Both the position numbers and the translations under genes were made by a program. Positions 48,292 through 59,333 of a stretch of DNA of 64,000 nt are shown here, one piece after another. Source of the DNA: Bacteroidota bacterium (GTDB taxonomy: Bacteria; Bacteroidota; Bacteroidia; AKYH767-A; 2013-40CM-41-45); NCBI GenBank assembly GCA_016711505.1, contig JADJSV010000017.1, positions 1 to 64,000 on the forward strand. The letters are read 5' to 3'. Under the pieces are notes generated by a model. It did no database searches. It was not told the DNA's origin and was given only the letters and a program-made list of their open reading frames with translations. Numbering within the stretch: the first letter of the stretch is position 1; each line of letters opens with the position of its first letter.

Positions 48292-51200
48292 CTACAACAC
48301 TGTAAACTCAACCGGAAGTTTATAACCAAATTCAATATCACCATTCACTTCAGTCAGCTTTTCGATAAGCTTCGCTGCAGAATCATAAATAAAAACATCC
48401 GCTATTTTGTCAAGTGAAAGATGTAAATTCTGATTAAATGGATTTGGATAAATACTTAGTGCTGGATTACCATTCGTATTAACTGTACCGGAGCAAATTG
48501 AAAACGTGATCAAAATTATATCTGAATTTGAGCAGCGATAAGTATCAGTAACTTCTACAAATACATTTGATGTTCCACATCATGTTCCACTGCTGTCTAC
48601 CGTTATGAATGATTGAACGGAACCTGTGGACCAGCTATAAGATGGATAACTATTGCCTGCATCCAGAGTCAGAGCATGGCCGGCGCAGATCGTTGTATCA
48701 TTTCCTAAAGAAATGACTGGAGTACTTCTCACATCAACAGCAGAAACCGCTGAATCAGAACATCCATTTGCATCTGTATAAGAATATAAAACCGGAACAG
48801 AACCTGTCCCACTCAATGCCGGATCAAAAAAGCCTGCTACAACACCACTTCCACTATACACTCCTCCAGCAGGCGTTCCACCTGTTAACTGAACCGGACT
48901 TCCATTTTCACAAAGAGTAGTAGCGAAAGACAATGCAACAACCGGTGATTGAAATACTATTATTGAACTAACTGCAGAATCAGAACAACCATTTCCGGCG
49001 GTGAATGAATACGACAGAGGAATCGTTCCGCCTCCTGATAATGCCGGATCAAATGATCCGGAAACTACTCCACTTCCTGTATAAATTCCACCAGCAGGTA
49101 ATCCGCCTGAAAGAACAACCGGATTTGCATTCTCACAAATTGAACTTGCAAGTGACAAACTTACATTCGGCGACTGAAGAACAGTGATTGAACTTGTCGT
49201 TGAGTCTGAACATCCATTGCCATCAATGTAAAAATATGAAACCTGTATTGTTCCAACTCCTGAAACAGAAGGATCAAAAATTCCTGATGTTATTCCACTT
49301 CCATGATAGTCACCACCGGATGGTGACCCGCCTGTGAGAATAACAGGACGTTCGTTTTCGCAAAGAGAATTCATGAGCGATAGACTTACGACCGGTTTCT
49401 GAAAAACAGTAATTGAACCGTTTGCTGAATCTGAGCATCCGTTTCCATCAGTATAAAAATACGAAACAGGTATTACACCATATCCTGTAAGTGCCGGATC
49501 AAAACTTCCTGATACAACTCCGGTTCCACTGTAAACTCCGCCAGTTGGCAAGCCTCCGGAAAGTATAACCGGATTACTATTTTCACAGATAGAATTTAAA
49601 CCGGACAATGAAACGGATGGAAGTTGATGAACGGTGATCGTTTTTATATTCTGAACCTGACAACCACTGTTGTTTGCATTTACAGTGTAAGTGGTCGTAG
49701 AGGAAGGAAAAGCCTGCACAACACTCCCTGATGATGCAGACAAACTTCCGGCAGGTGACCAACTATAGGTTCCGCCGCCGACAGCAGTTAATGTTAATGT
49801 ATCTCCGACGCAAATTGAGTTTGCGCTTGACTGGATATTCACAGAATATGTTCCCGTAGTCTTTGATGCAAGAGCCGGATTTATTGTAAGGTATGATATT
49901 ACTGCTCCTGCACCGTTATATTCAAAAACAGAAAAGTGATATGTAGTTCCTGCATTAAGTCCGGTTACTGTTAATGAGTTCCCTATACCATTGTAAACAA
50001 CATAGTTTCCACTTCCAAGATTTGCACCTGAACCAAATGATGGATTGGCATTATACGTAGCACCATTGACCGGTGATTGATTTACTGCTGAACCTGCACG
50101 GGCAATAATAATTCTTCCTGCTCCATTTCCAGGAGTAAAACTCAAAGACAAATCATTGCAATTAGAATTGGTGACTATCAAATTTGTTGAAGCACTCGAC
50201 GGCGCTGCAACAGGTATAGGACTTACTTTGTCAACATAATAATCAGAGAGTAAATTACCGGTCAATGAATAACTACCAAAGGTTGCACTGCCTGTATAGA
50301 TCCCTGTTGTACAAATGTAACCATTGCGATCACTTGCAATTCCGTATGCAATATCACGATTCACTCCGCCATAAGGTTTTACCCATTGGCAATTTCCATT
50401 CAGATCATAAGCTGCTATATAAACATCTCTGTTGCCCGCAGCACCTGCATATTTAGAATCAAAATATCCGTGATCATCAAGCTGACCGGTTATATAAAAC
50501 ATTTCATTGATTGAATCTACTGTAATTCCATTCGCAATATCCTCATAAGGTCCACCTGCTTTTTTTGCCCAGATGACGTTACCTGATGGATCGTATTTGA
50601 CCATCAGAATATCACTGCTACCGGAGGAGGTCAGAGTTGTACTTCCAATAGTAACAGTTCCTGTAAAATATCCTGTTGTATAAATATTGTCGTCAGCATC
50701 AATTGCAATTCCATCATATTCAGAAGTACCGCAGCAATTTCCTTTAAGCCAAACAATCTGTCCGCTTGCATCATACTTCACCAGAAATCCTCCGGATGTA
50801 CCATTGTTGTTGATTGTATTTCCACTGAACGTTGCCTGATCCGTAAAAAATCCTGCTACGTAAACATTTCCATTTCTGTCAAATGTTATTCCCTTTCCTT
50901 TATCATTTTCTGAGCCCGCACCTTTCTTTGCCCATTGAACTACACCGGCACTGTTCAATTTCATTGTATACACATCTCCCAATCCGGCAGGCGTTAAATG
51001 GATATTGTCAAAATAAATATGTGCTGAATAAAATCCTGTCAGAAAAACATCACCGTTGGAATTCGTCATCAGCGAATATCCTTTATCACTTTCTGTGCTG
51101 CCAAAACTTTTAGCCCAAACTAAAGTTCCATTCGAATTGTATTTACTTAAAAAGATATCGTTACCACCTTTAGAAATCAGCGATACCGAAGAGGAGAACT

Positions 51201-51597
51201 GGGCAGTATCTTCAATTTCACCTGTGACATAGCAATTCTGTTGATCATCGACAGCAACACCATAACCAACATCCCCACCTCTGCCGCCTGCATTTCGAAG
51301 CCATTTTACTGTACCATCGGGACCATATTTACCGGCAAATATGTCATGAATTCCATAGGATGATAGGTTTTGTCCGTTATCGAAATGGGTCGTATATTCG
51401 ATTTGTCCGGAAACATATACATTTCCCGAATCATCAGTGGTAACTGCATTTCCATATTCATAACCCTGAGAAGTGCCTTTATGAGCCCATTGAACGGTTT
51501 GGGCGTTCGTTTGAAAAAAGAAAAATAAGGTTATTATTGAAAAAAAGCCTGTTTGCAGGGATTTCATTGTTAATATGGTTTTGATAAAACTATTCAA
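48292..51597 (-). pseudogene. Large T9SS protein with SBBP and four Ig-like repeats; in-frame stop before the end
   Basis: A frame of 1005 residues has a signal peptide (QTNAQ, near 33). A propeller of SBBP-type repeats (about 35-460) follows, with KYDPSGNVIWAKKAGG, DDIYVTG-like and DRNGYICTTGIYTGSATFG segments. Then come an Fn3-like domain and four tandem repeats of about 75 residues at 48736-49620. It stops at TGA (about 48580), but the same frame continues CGTSNVFVEVTDTYRCSNSD and reaches a sorting domain (SIYPNPFNQNLHL ... near 48292). The stop replaces a residue by one substitution at most; no indel is needed. Confidence 0.75.
48736..49620 (-). repeat. Four tandem Ig-like repeats of about 75 residues
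   Basis: Within the large gene, four units each run VSLS...ICEN-NPVVLSGG-PAGG, then Y-GSGVVSGSFDPALSG, then IPVSY-YTDGNGCSDSA and V-Q. Each has one conserved Cys near the start and one near the end, and the units resemble each other more than typical Ig-like domains do, so they probably arose by recent internal duplication. Confidence 0.8.
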
Positions 51598-51898
51598 AAC
51601 CTTTGAAGAGCCGTATGATAGAAGTCAAAGGTAAGTCTGAAATATATCAATAAAATATTCTGTATGTTAAATTTAGATTACTAATTCGGAAGGTATTTAT
51701 TAACCTTGGATTTTGACCGGGATTTAATGGATGTTGGGATTACTAGGAATATGTTGATGGGAAGTAACTATGACCTAAATTCACTTCATATAAAAAGTAA
51801 AGATTAATATATGAAATTACTTGTAATTAAGGTTTTTTATTAGCTTTAAAAAAAGTTGTTCTTTAATCTTATTAAATTAATCCATAAAACCAACTACC
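51598..51898. other. Intergenic stretch, nothing recognised
   Basis: This AT-rich sequence lies between divergent exported-protein genes. No hairpin, repeat or coding pattern stands out, and promoters for both directions are expected here. Confidence 0.5.
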
Positions 51899-53641
51899 AT
51901 GAAATTTATTACCTTTTTATCTCTTTTCCTCATCTCAGTTTGTTCGAACGCTCAGATTGCTTGGGAACATTTATACATGGGAATGAATCGTTCTTTAGTG
52001 AACGACATTGTACATGCACCAGGAAATGTTTTTTACGCTAGTGGACAGGACACAGTTAATTCTGAGGTAAGGGGTTTTCTTGCAAAACTTGATAGTGCCG
52101 GTAATCTACTTTGGGAAAGAATTTATACTGACCAGGATTCAGATATTATGTTTACGAATATAATATTTATTGATTCGGTTTTGGTTTTGCAGACTTCTTC
52201 ATATTCAAGAGTAAATGGTTTTTATGGCGTACCTAAAATTTTACGATGGATACTTCGAAATGTTCTGGATAGTGTCTATACCGATATTTCAAGTGTCTAC
52301 AATAGCACAGGTAATAGGCTGATACATGAAGGTGCAAACAATACACTCTGGGCAATTACTTTCATCGGGACTATTGGAATCTCCAACGAAATTAAAGTAA
52401 CACAGTTTGACCAGGATCTTGACACCCTGAAAAACCTGCACTTTGGCAATTATTATCAAACCTATTTTTCTTTCAATAAACAAAATGAACTTGCGTATGA
52501 TCAGCTTATCGAAGAATATGATACAGCTACTAATCTACTTTCAACACCACCATGTTTACCTTTATGATTCCGCTGGAAACAAATTTTTTTGATTCAACTT
52601 TTTGATCTGCCGGCTTCAAAATCAATCTTTCGTACAGATGATGGTGGTTTCAAATTAATTTATCAGCAAACTGATTCAATGGTCATCAGGCAATTCGATG
52701 AAACCGGAGTCTTACAAAGAACCAGATATTACAGTCCAATGGTTGCTCCTTATTATCCGGCCGAAGCTGCTTCCGACAGTGGTTACTTTCTTGTTACAGT
52801 AGAATATGATTTTCAGCTTAACAGAAAAAAACATATTGTAATCAAGTGTAATATACACCTCTCTGGACTCAGACATTTTATGACCATGCAAACACATTTA
52901 AAAATTTAAATGCAACGATGGTGGGCAATTGTGGTTCGAACTTGCAAATGATACGGTCAGTTATCTCGTAAGGCTTGGGCCAAATGGTGAACGTTTTCCC
53001 TACTCTCTACAGATCAATCTATCTGTATATTGCCAGGGCGATACTTACACTTTCTACAATGCAATCCGCTTCATCTTACATTTGGAATACCGGAGACACT
53101 ACCGAACAATTACATGTTACGACGTCGGGAAACTATAGTGTTATTCTAACTGATAGTCTCGGTCAAAGCTATTCCGTTCATTCTGTTCCTCTTGTTTGCG
53201 CCGCCTGTCTTTGTAATCTCAGCAACATAAGCGGAATACTTACTGGAGCAATGATCCTAACGGTATTACATCAGGTCCAAGCAAATCATATTCCAGAACT
53301 ACTCTTCCTGACACACTTTCAATTTGGGTCATGGTTCAGACAGCGAATGGATGCAGGTACTCAGATTCAGCAATGATATATTTTGATGATTGCACTAATA
53401 TTTCAGGACCATCAGGAAAAGCGAAGAACGTTTCGTTCAAAACTTTTTTTATTTGAAAACTTCAACCGGAAAAACAATCTCTGAAGTAATACTTTCCGAT
53501 TTGACTGGGAAAATCCTGAAACAAATCCAGTAGCAAATTTTTGTTGAAATCGATACAAATTCACTTCCTGCAGGAGTCTATATCCTCAGATCAAAAATCA
53601 AAAATGAGTGGATAAATATAAAAGTCACTAAATCATATTAG
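51899..53641 (+). pseudogene. Secreted T9SS protein, heavily broken
   Basis: ATG at 51899 gives a signal peptide (SVCSNAQ, near residue 20). Propeller-like text follows (AKLDSAGNLLWERIYTD, VVKFD-like) to a stop at about 52567. Fragments then appear in successive frames: SKSIFRTDDGGFKLIYQQTD (52589-52909), WFELANDTVSYLVRLGPNGE (from 52929) and SSYIWNTGDTTEQLHVTTSG (52975-53376). At about 53450-53641 there are pieces of a sorting domain (KTISEVILSDLTGKILK, GVYILRSKIKNEWINIKVTK). At least five lesions are needed to explain it, more than the single-base breaks elsewhere. It was probably a T9SS propeller protein with a PKD-like domain. Confidence 0.7.
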
Positions 53642-53661
53642 CACGTAAACATATAGTAAAA

Positions 53662-53688
53662 ACCTTATTCGCCGGAATGAGGCTTTTA
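53662..53688 (+). terminator. Terminator hairpin after the 51899 gene
   Basis: CCTTATTC and GAATGAGG form a stem around GCCG, followed by CTTTTAT. The stem text recalls the GCCTCATT hairpin of the dispersed repeat but without its downstream part. The T run is weak. Confidence 0.4.
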
Positions 53689-53727
53689 TAAGATGCAAAA
53701 TAAGAACGATGACATTATTACCTGTCA

Positions 53728-55272
53728 TCAGAAAATTCCAAACTGTGTAGCATAACTCAATTTCTTATCTGAGAATTGAATAAAATAATTTCCTCTGTCA
53801 AGATCTTCAATCTTTGATTTGATTTATTCCTTTAGAAATCCTTCTAAAAGAAGCCTTCCATTTAAATCATAGATTGTAATTTTTAGGTTTAAATTCCAAA
53901 TTTGTAAATTTAAAATTGAAAATATCACTTGCTGGATTTGGGAAAATAGTTATTGATCCGTATTGTGTCATATTCTTTTATTCCTGTACTTATATCATCA
54001 AGTCTTGCAACAAATCCTAATCTCACATTAAAGCCAATATTACTGTTTCCGGCTAAATAAACTGATGAATTATTAAATTCAATTGCATTGACTTCCGGAT
54101 CTGTTAATCCAGGAAGCAGGAGTGTCTGATCAATTATTCTTTGTCCGCTTTCATTATATCCATAAATATGACTCGTCTACGGAAGATGTTGTAAAAATTA
54201 CTTTACCGTTTTTCAGTTGCATGAAATCTTTATTTCTGCCAAACATGCCTCCTACTCCACGTGCTGTATCCATCCATAATATTGAACCACCGGAATCGAA
54301 TTTTGTAATTAAAGAATACTGATTAATTCCATTGGAAGTTCCAAGTACATAGATATTATTCAATGAATCAGTTTTAATATTTACAACTTCAACCGAAGCT
54401 GTGGAAAGACCTGGATATGTATAACTCCTGGTCCACAATGTATCTCCGTAAGAGTTTAACTTTACCAGTCCAAAATTATTATTATTGTATCTGACACCGA
54501 CAATTGCATTGAAGTCATTGTCTGTTGCTAATGCTGAATGGTAATTATCAGTTGAAACAGGTAAAGTTACTGCCCAGTCAAATGTCCCGGATGTATCACA
54601 ATATAACACTGAAGCAAATCCTGTAAAGTTTACTGTTAAGCAATACATACCGGTATCTCCGCACATTTCTATTGCACGGATATCTCCTGTCGACCATCCG
54701 GGTAAGATCGGGAAACTACTTAGCCATCTGAATTCACTACCAGCATCAAATCGTGCAACTGCTGCGGGAAAATCTCCGCCAACTCTGATCTGACCTGCAA
54801 GAAATAAATTTCCTGTTCTGTCAATACAAATGTCACCCAGATCATCACCAGTTGTGAATCCCGGTGAATTTAAAATTCCGCCACCAATACTATCTCCGGA
54901 ATAATTATATTCTGTGTAGATCATATTATTCGTTCCTGTCTGATCTTCATATTCGCCTGCAAAGACAACATGTCCTAATGGCGATTTTAAACTTCTCCAA
55001 CTAAAATTTAATCCCAATTCACTAATGGTCCGTCGCCACCTTTCCATTCCTGATGAATCATATGAAATATAGATTGGTATAATTGTCTGAAATGAATCAA
55101 TAGTGCCATTCACATATAAATTACTATTTTCATCAAGTACAAGATCTTCGAGTAAATTATATCCCGGTGCTGCCGATGTATCTCTTTCTGTTCTTACCCA
55201 GTTTAATTGCAACTGTGCATCTGAATAAATTACTTTCAATACAAAACAAAATAATATTATCGCTTTTTTCAT
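53728..55272 (-). pseudogene. T9SS propeller-like protein, frameshifted in its last third
   Basis: The start is taken at 55272, where MKKAIILFCFVLKVIYSDAQ is a proper signal peptide; the longer frame from 55374 adds a second hydrophobic stretch and is unlikely. The body has repeats such as SYDSSGMERWRRT, RFDAGSEFRWLSS, VKLNSYGDTLWTRSY and KFDSGGSILWMDT. The frame breaks near 54160, continues in another frame (GQRIIDQTLLLPGLTDPEVN, YLAGNSNIGFNVRLGF), then breaks again through a sorting domain (ITIFPNPASDIF ... RGNYFIQFSDKK ... FGIF, TGA at 53728-53730). At least three lesions lie in its last third. Confidence 0.7.
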
Positions 55273-55436
55273 TTCTAAATAGCTTTTAGTTTTCGATAAC
55301 AAGATAAATAATATAAGGAATTTCCAAATGTTAAAATATTTCAGATAACAACTTAAATATTTAAATGTTTTCATGTTTTGAAAAATAAAAGTGCTATTAC
55401 GGGCATAGAATTTTCATAAGAAAACGAAAAAAGCAT

Positions 55437-55976
55437 ATGGAACACAATTTTCACGACGAAAAAGACAACATTAAAAACCTCAGCGGAAAAGAGGCAATTG
55501 ATAAATTAAAAGAACTTGCTGAAGGCGCCAGAATGTGCATGTTTACAACCTTCACTACCGAACGCCCAATGCCAAGCCGACCTATGGCATTACAGATTGT
55601 GGAAACTGACGGCACACTACAATTTTTCAGCGCCACTGATTCTCATAAAAACCATGAATTAGAAAAAGATCCGGATGTACAATTACTTTTCGCAAATTCC
55701 GGCAGCAGTGAATATTTAAATGTTTATGGTCATGCTATAATTTCACAGGACCGTGCTAAAATAAAAGAACTCTGGTCGCCTTTGGCAAAAACCTGGTTTC
55801 AGGATGGACCGGAAGATCCGAAACTCAGCCTCATCAGTGTAAAACCTGACTCATGTGAATATTGGGATACGAAGCATAATAAAATTGTGGCCTATCTGAA
55901 AATTGCTGCATCAATAGTAACCGGCAAAACGATGGATGACGGAGTTGAAGGTCAATTAAAACTCGACAAAAAATAA
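55437..55976 (+). CDS. General stress protein, pyridoxamine-5'-phosphate-oxidase-like
   Basis: The protein is 179 residues and intact. It matches the general-stress-protein-26 kind of FMN-binding split barrel: RMCMFTTFTTERPMPSRPMA at about 33-52, FFSATDSHKNHELEKDPDVQ at about 63-83, then LLFANSGSSEYLNVYGHA and LWSPLAKTWFQDGPEDPKLS. Family members bind FMN and are cytoplasmic; the reaction is not settled. It is a single gene divergent from the T9SS protein at 53728. Confidence 0.9.
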   Translation: MEHNFHDEKDNIKNLSGKEAIDKLKELAEGARMCMFTTFTTERPMPSRPMALQIVETDGTLQFFSATDSHKNHELEKDPDVQLLFANSGSSEYLNVYGHAIISQDRAKIKELWSPLAKTWFQDGPEDPKLSLISVKPDSCEYWDTKHNKIVAYLKIAASIVTGKTMDDGVEGQLKLDKK

Positions 55977-56064
55977 AAATCCACTCACCCTTTTTTTCTT
56001 ATTTAAAAATAAATTAAATCCTCCGGGCAACATTGCCCGTATATTATATTAAATACCTCTAACC

Positions 56065-58812
56065 ATGAAAAAATCAGTACACACAATTGCTAGCCGCTAT
56101 CTTAAGACGTTCACACACAGATTTGCTTTAGCCGTATGCATTCTTTGCCTTCTTTCTTTTAATTTATCTGCTCAAACCATTTTCGGTATTTCCGGAAATA
56201 ATCTGGTAAGGTTTCAGGTAAATACTCCGGAAACTATTCAGGCAACAATCCCAATAACAGGAGTCATGGCAGGACAAGAAATTGTCGGGCTTGATTCACG
56301 ACCGGCAACAGGAGAACTGTTCCTGCTTGGCTACAATAACCTGACATCAGAAGCGAATTTGTATACATTAGATACAATGACTGCTGTAGCAACTCAAGTT
56401 GGTTCTATGCCAATTACACTCGCTCTTGATAGTGGAAAAGTTGGCTTCGATTTTAATCCTACTGTTGACCGGATCAGAGTTGTTTCTGAAAGCGGTGCGA
56501 ACTACAGATTAAATCCAATTACCGGCGGCATAGCTGCTACAGATTCGACACTGAGATATAATACCGGTGACTTGAATGAAAATGAAACACCGCAAGTAGT
56601 TTCTGCTGCATATATCAATAGTTACATTGGAACCGGCTCAACTACTTTATATGATTATGATGCCGGATTAAATATTATCACGACTCAGAATCCGCCAAAC
56701 AACGGAACACTGAATACGATAGGTTCATCTTTATTAAATGTGGATTCAATGACACGCAGAATGGATATGGATATTTTCTTCGATGCATTTACCTCTTCAA
56801 ATATTGCTTATGCTGCAGTACATGTACAAGGCTCTTCAGTTGATTCATTATATACGATCGATTTAATATCAGGAGCATTTACTAATGTGGGACCAATTGG
56901 TAATGGCGCGCCTATCAGCAATATTGCAATATATATAGACCGCACTGTTCCTCCTTTGATGGGAAATCTTATTTATGGTTTATCAGGAAATAATTTAATT
57001 GAATTCGATTCGCAAAACCCGGGATTTTTAAGATCATATAAAAGCATAACAGGAATAACCTCCGGACAAGCAATTGCCGGAATGGATGTACGTCCTGCTA
57101 CAGGAGAATTATTTGCTCTTGGATATGATACAATAAATAATAACGCTCAGCTTTATACTATTGATGTTATGACAGCAATAGCAACATCAATTGATACTAC
57201 TCCCATTCAACTTATGCTTGGAACAGGTCATATCGGTTTTGATTTCAATCCGACTGTCGACAGAATTCGTGTGATTGCTGATAATGATACCAACTACAGA
57301 TTAAACCCTGTTACAGGTGCAATTGCTGCAATTGATCAGAGTCTTGCATATGCTGCATCAGATATTAATAACGGAACAGATCCAAATGCTGGTACTGCTG
57401 CATATTTAAACAGTTATATAGGAACAGGGACAACACTTTTATATACCATAGATGACTCACTCGGAATTCTTGCCACACAAAATCCACCTAATGCAGGAAC
57501 ATTAAACACTATAGGTTCTCTTGGTATTAATTTAAACCCTGCTGACTTATCTATCGATATGGACATTTATTTTAATCCTATGACGTCTGTTAATACTGCT
57601 TATGTAACTGCAAATACAGGTTCTGATGCCAGAGACGCACTTTACTCTGTGGATCTTTCTACCGGTAATGCAACTAACATCGGAACAATCGGTTCAGGAA
57701 TAAGTGTAAAAGATATTGCAGTTGCAATTGATCGTACAGCTCCGCCACTTACAGGAAGAATTATTTATGGACTTTCGGGTTCATCGTTATTCTCTTTCGA
57801 TTCCGACAACACTACTTTCATTCGTAATTTTATGCCGATAACAGGTGTTACCGCAGGACAAATAATTGTTGGAATGGATGTTCGCCCATTAAACGGCGAT
57901 CTGTTTATAATGGGTTATGACACTACAGCATCTACTGCACAATTATATACAGTAGATACCACAACAGCAATAGCGACACCGGTCGGCGCAAGTGCTATCA
58001 CACTGGATCTTGGTACAGGAAATGTTGGATTTGATTTCAATCCATTTGTAGACAGAATCAGAGTTGTTGGTGTGAACGATATGAACTATCGTTTAAATCC
58101 AATTACAGGAACTCTTGCAGCAACAGATTCAATGGAAAATTACGCTACCGGAGATATGAACTTCGGAGCTGACCCTTCTATAGGATCAGTTGCGTATACA
58201 AATAATTACAACGGTACCGGCTCGACAACTTTGATAGGATTCGATGAAGGCCTCAATACATTTGTTACTCAGACACCGCCAAATGATGGCACTCTGAATA
58301 CAATTGGAATGTCAGGTCTTACATTGAATTCAAACGATCTGAGTGTTGACATGGATATTTATTTCAATGCAGATTCTGTTATGGATGAAGTTTATTTTGC
58401 AGCCAATACAGATTCATCGATAATGGATAATCTTTATACAATTGATCTTGCCACAGGTGCTGCTACACTTGTTGGTCGCATAGGTTCAGGAATTATGGTA
58501 AAAGATATTGCTCTTTCTCTTCCTTCCACTTTAACGGCGATAAATGATCTTCAGATTAATTCAATGGATTTGACAGCTTATCCGAATCCATTCCGTGATG
58601 TAATAAATGTAACATTCATTGCAACGGTTTCCGGAAACATTTCATTAAGTGTAATTGATATTACAGGAAGATTAATTGAAAGCAAATCTATTAATTCAGA
58701 AATAGGTGTTAACAATATTTCTCTGAATACAACGGGATACACTAACGGACTCTACATGATTCGTCTTGAAACTGCTTCGGGAAAATCATCAGGTATCAAG
58801 ATGATCAAATAA
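56065..58812 (+). CDS. T9SS protein with three DUF4394 repeats
   Basis: The protein is 915 residues and intact. A signal peptide ends at LSAQ (near residue 35). Three tandem units of about 250 residues each start TIFGISGNNL / LIYGLSGNNL / IIYGLSGSSL. Each contains GLDSRPATGELFLLGY or GMDVRPATGELFALGY, VGFDFNPTVDRIRVV, NYRLNPITGG-IAATDS and QNPPNNGTLNTIGS, and ends with the AYAA and DLxTGAATNIG text; this is the DUF4394 pattern. DUF4394 is a beta-propeller-like domain of unknown role. A sorting domain closes it (LTAYPNPFRDVINV ... NGLYMIRLETASG ... GIKMIK). The location is outer membrane surface or medium. Confidence 0.9.
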   Translation: MKKSVHTIASRYLKTFTHRFALAVCILCLLSFNLSAQTIFGISGNNLVRFQVNTPETIQATIPITGVMAGQEIVGLDSRPATGELFLLGYNNLTSEANLYTLDTMTAVATQVGSMPITLALDSGKVGFDFNPTVDRIRVVSESGANYRLNPITGGIAATDSTLRYNTGDLNENETPQVVSAAYINSYIGTGSTTLYDYDAGLNIITTQNPPNNGTLNTIGSSLLNVDSMTRRMDMDIFFDAFTSSNIAYAAVHVQGSSVDSLYTIDLISGAFTNVGPIGNGAPISNIAIYIDRTVPPLMGNLIYGLSGNNLIEFDSQNPGFLRSYKSITGITSGQAIAGMDVRPATGELFALGYDTINNNAQLYTIDVMTAIATSIDTTPIQLMLGTGHIGFDFNPTVDRIRVIADNDTNYRLNPVTGAIAAIDQSLAYAASDINNGTDPNAGTAAYLNSYIGTGTTLLYTIDDSLGILATQNPPNAGTLNTIGSLGINLNPADLSIDMDIYFNPMTSVNTAYVTANTGSDARDALYSVDLSTGNATNIGTIGSGISVKDIAVAIDRTAPPLTGRIIYGLSGSSLFSFDSDNTTFIRNFMPITGVTAGQIIVGMDVRPLNGDLFIMGYDTTASTAQLYTVDTTTAIATPVGASAITLDLGTGNVGFDFNPFVDRIRVVGVNDMNYRLNPITGTLAATDSMENYATGDMNFGADPSIGSVAYTNNYNGTGSTTLIGFDEGLNTFVTQTPPNDGTLNTIGMSGLTLNSNDLSVDMDIYFNADSVMDEVYFAANTDSSIMDNLYTIDLATGAATLVGRIGSGIMVKDIALSLPSTLTAINDLQINSMDLTAYPNPFRDVINVTFIATVSGNISLSVIDITGRLIESKSINSEIGVNNISLNTTGYTNGLYMIRLETASGKSSGIKMIK

Positions 58813-58837
58813 TAATCAGACAAATTGAATTTTCTCA

Positions 58838-58871
58838 AGGGACAGTGGCAGTAGCTACTGTCCCTTTTTTT
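58838..58871 (+). terminator. Rho-independent terminator after the DUF4394 gene
   Basis: GGGACAGT and ACTGTCCC form a stem around GGCAGTAGCT, followed by seven T. It lies 26 bases after the stop codon. Confidence 0.85.
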
Positions 58872-58977
58872 GATGTAATTTATTTCAAAATTTTACGTTG
58901 TGTAACCGATAAGATAGGCAGATGCAAAAATTCTATAACCTATACTGCAGCAATTTCGTATAAATTAAAGTTCTGCA

Positions 58978-59322
58978 ATGTCACACAAAGTCTACGTCAT
59001 CGAACTCTCTAAAAAAGTTTTCTCTGAAAACTGGAAATTCCGTTCTGCCAATCCGCAGTTTAACGGAGTATTGGAATGTCTGTACGTAGGGATGACTTCT
59101 AAATCGCCTGATGAGCGTTTTCTTCAGCATAAAACAGCATATAAAAATTCGAAAGGACACGATCTGTCTTCCTATTATCCATGGAAATATGGTTTGTACT
59201 TGAGGCCCTCATTGTACAATGAAATTAATCAGGTAAAAATGAATCGTGAGCAAGCATTAAAAATGGAAGCTAAACTTGCATGGGATCTTCGTAAGAAAGG
59301 ATATGCTGTCTGGTTTAACTAA
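58978..59322 (+). CDS. GIY-YIG nuclease-like protein
   Basis: The protein is 114 residues. VYVIEL at residues 5-10 and LYVGMTSKSPDERFLQHK (about 35-52) give the two strand motifs (Y6, Y36-V-G38) and the arginine (R47) of the GIY-YIG fold. A helix near the end, ALKMEAKLAWDLRKKGYAVW, carries the expected metal-binding Glu (about E97). It is smaller than UvrC or SLX1 but of normal length for free-standing GIY-YIG proteins, whose roles are mostly unknown. It is single and follows a terminator. Confidence 0.75.
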   Translation: MSHKVYVIELSKKVFSENWKFRSANPQFNGVLECLYVGMTSKSPDERFLQHKTAYKNSKGHDLSSYYPWKYGLYLRPSLYNEINQVKMNREQALKMEAKLAWDLRKKGYAVWFN

Positions 59323-59333
59323 ACGAAAACTTA

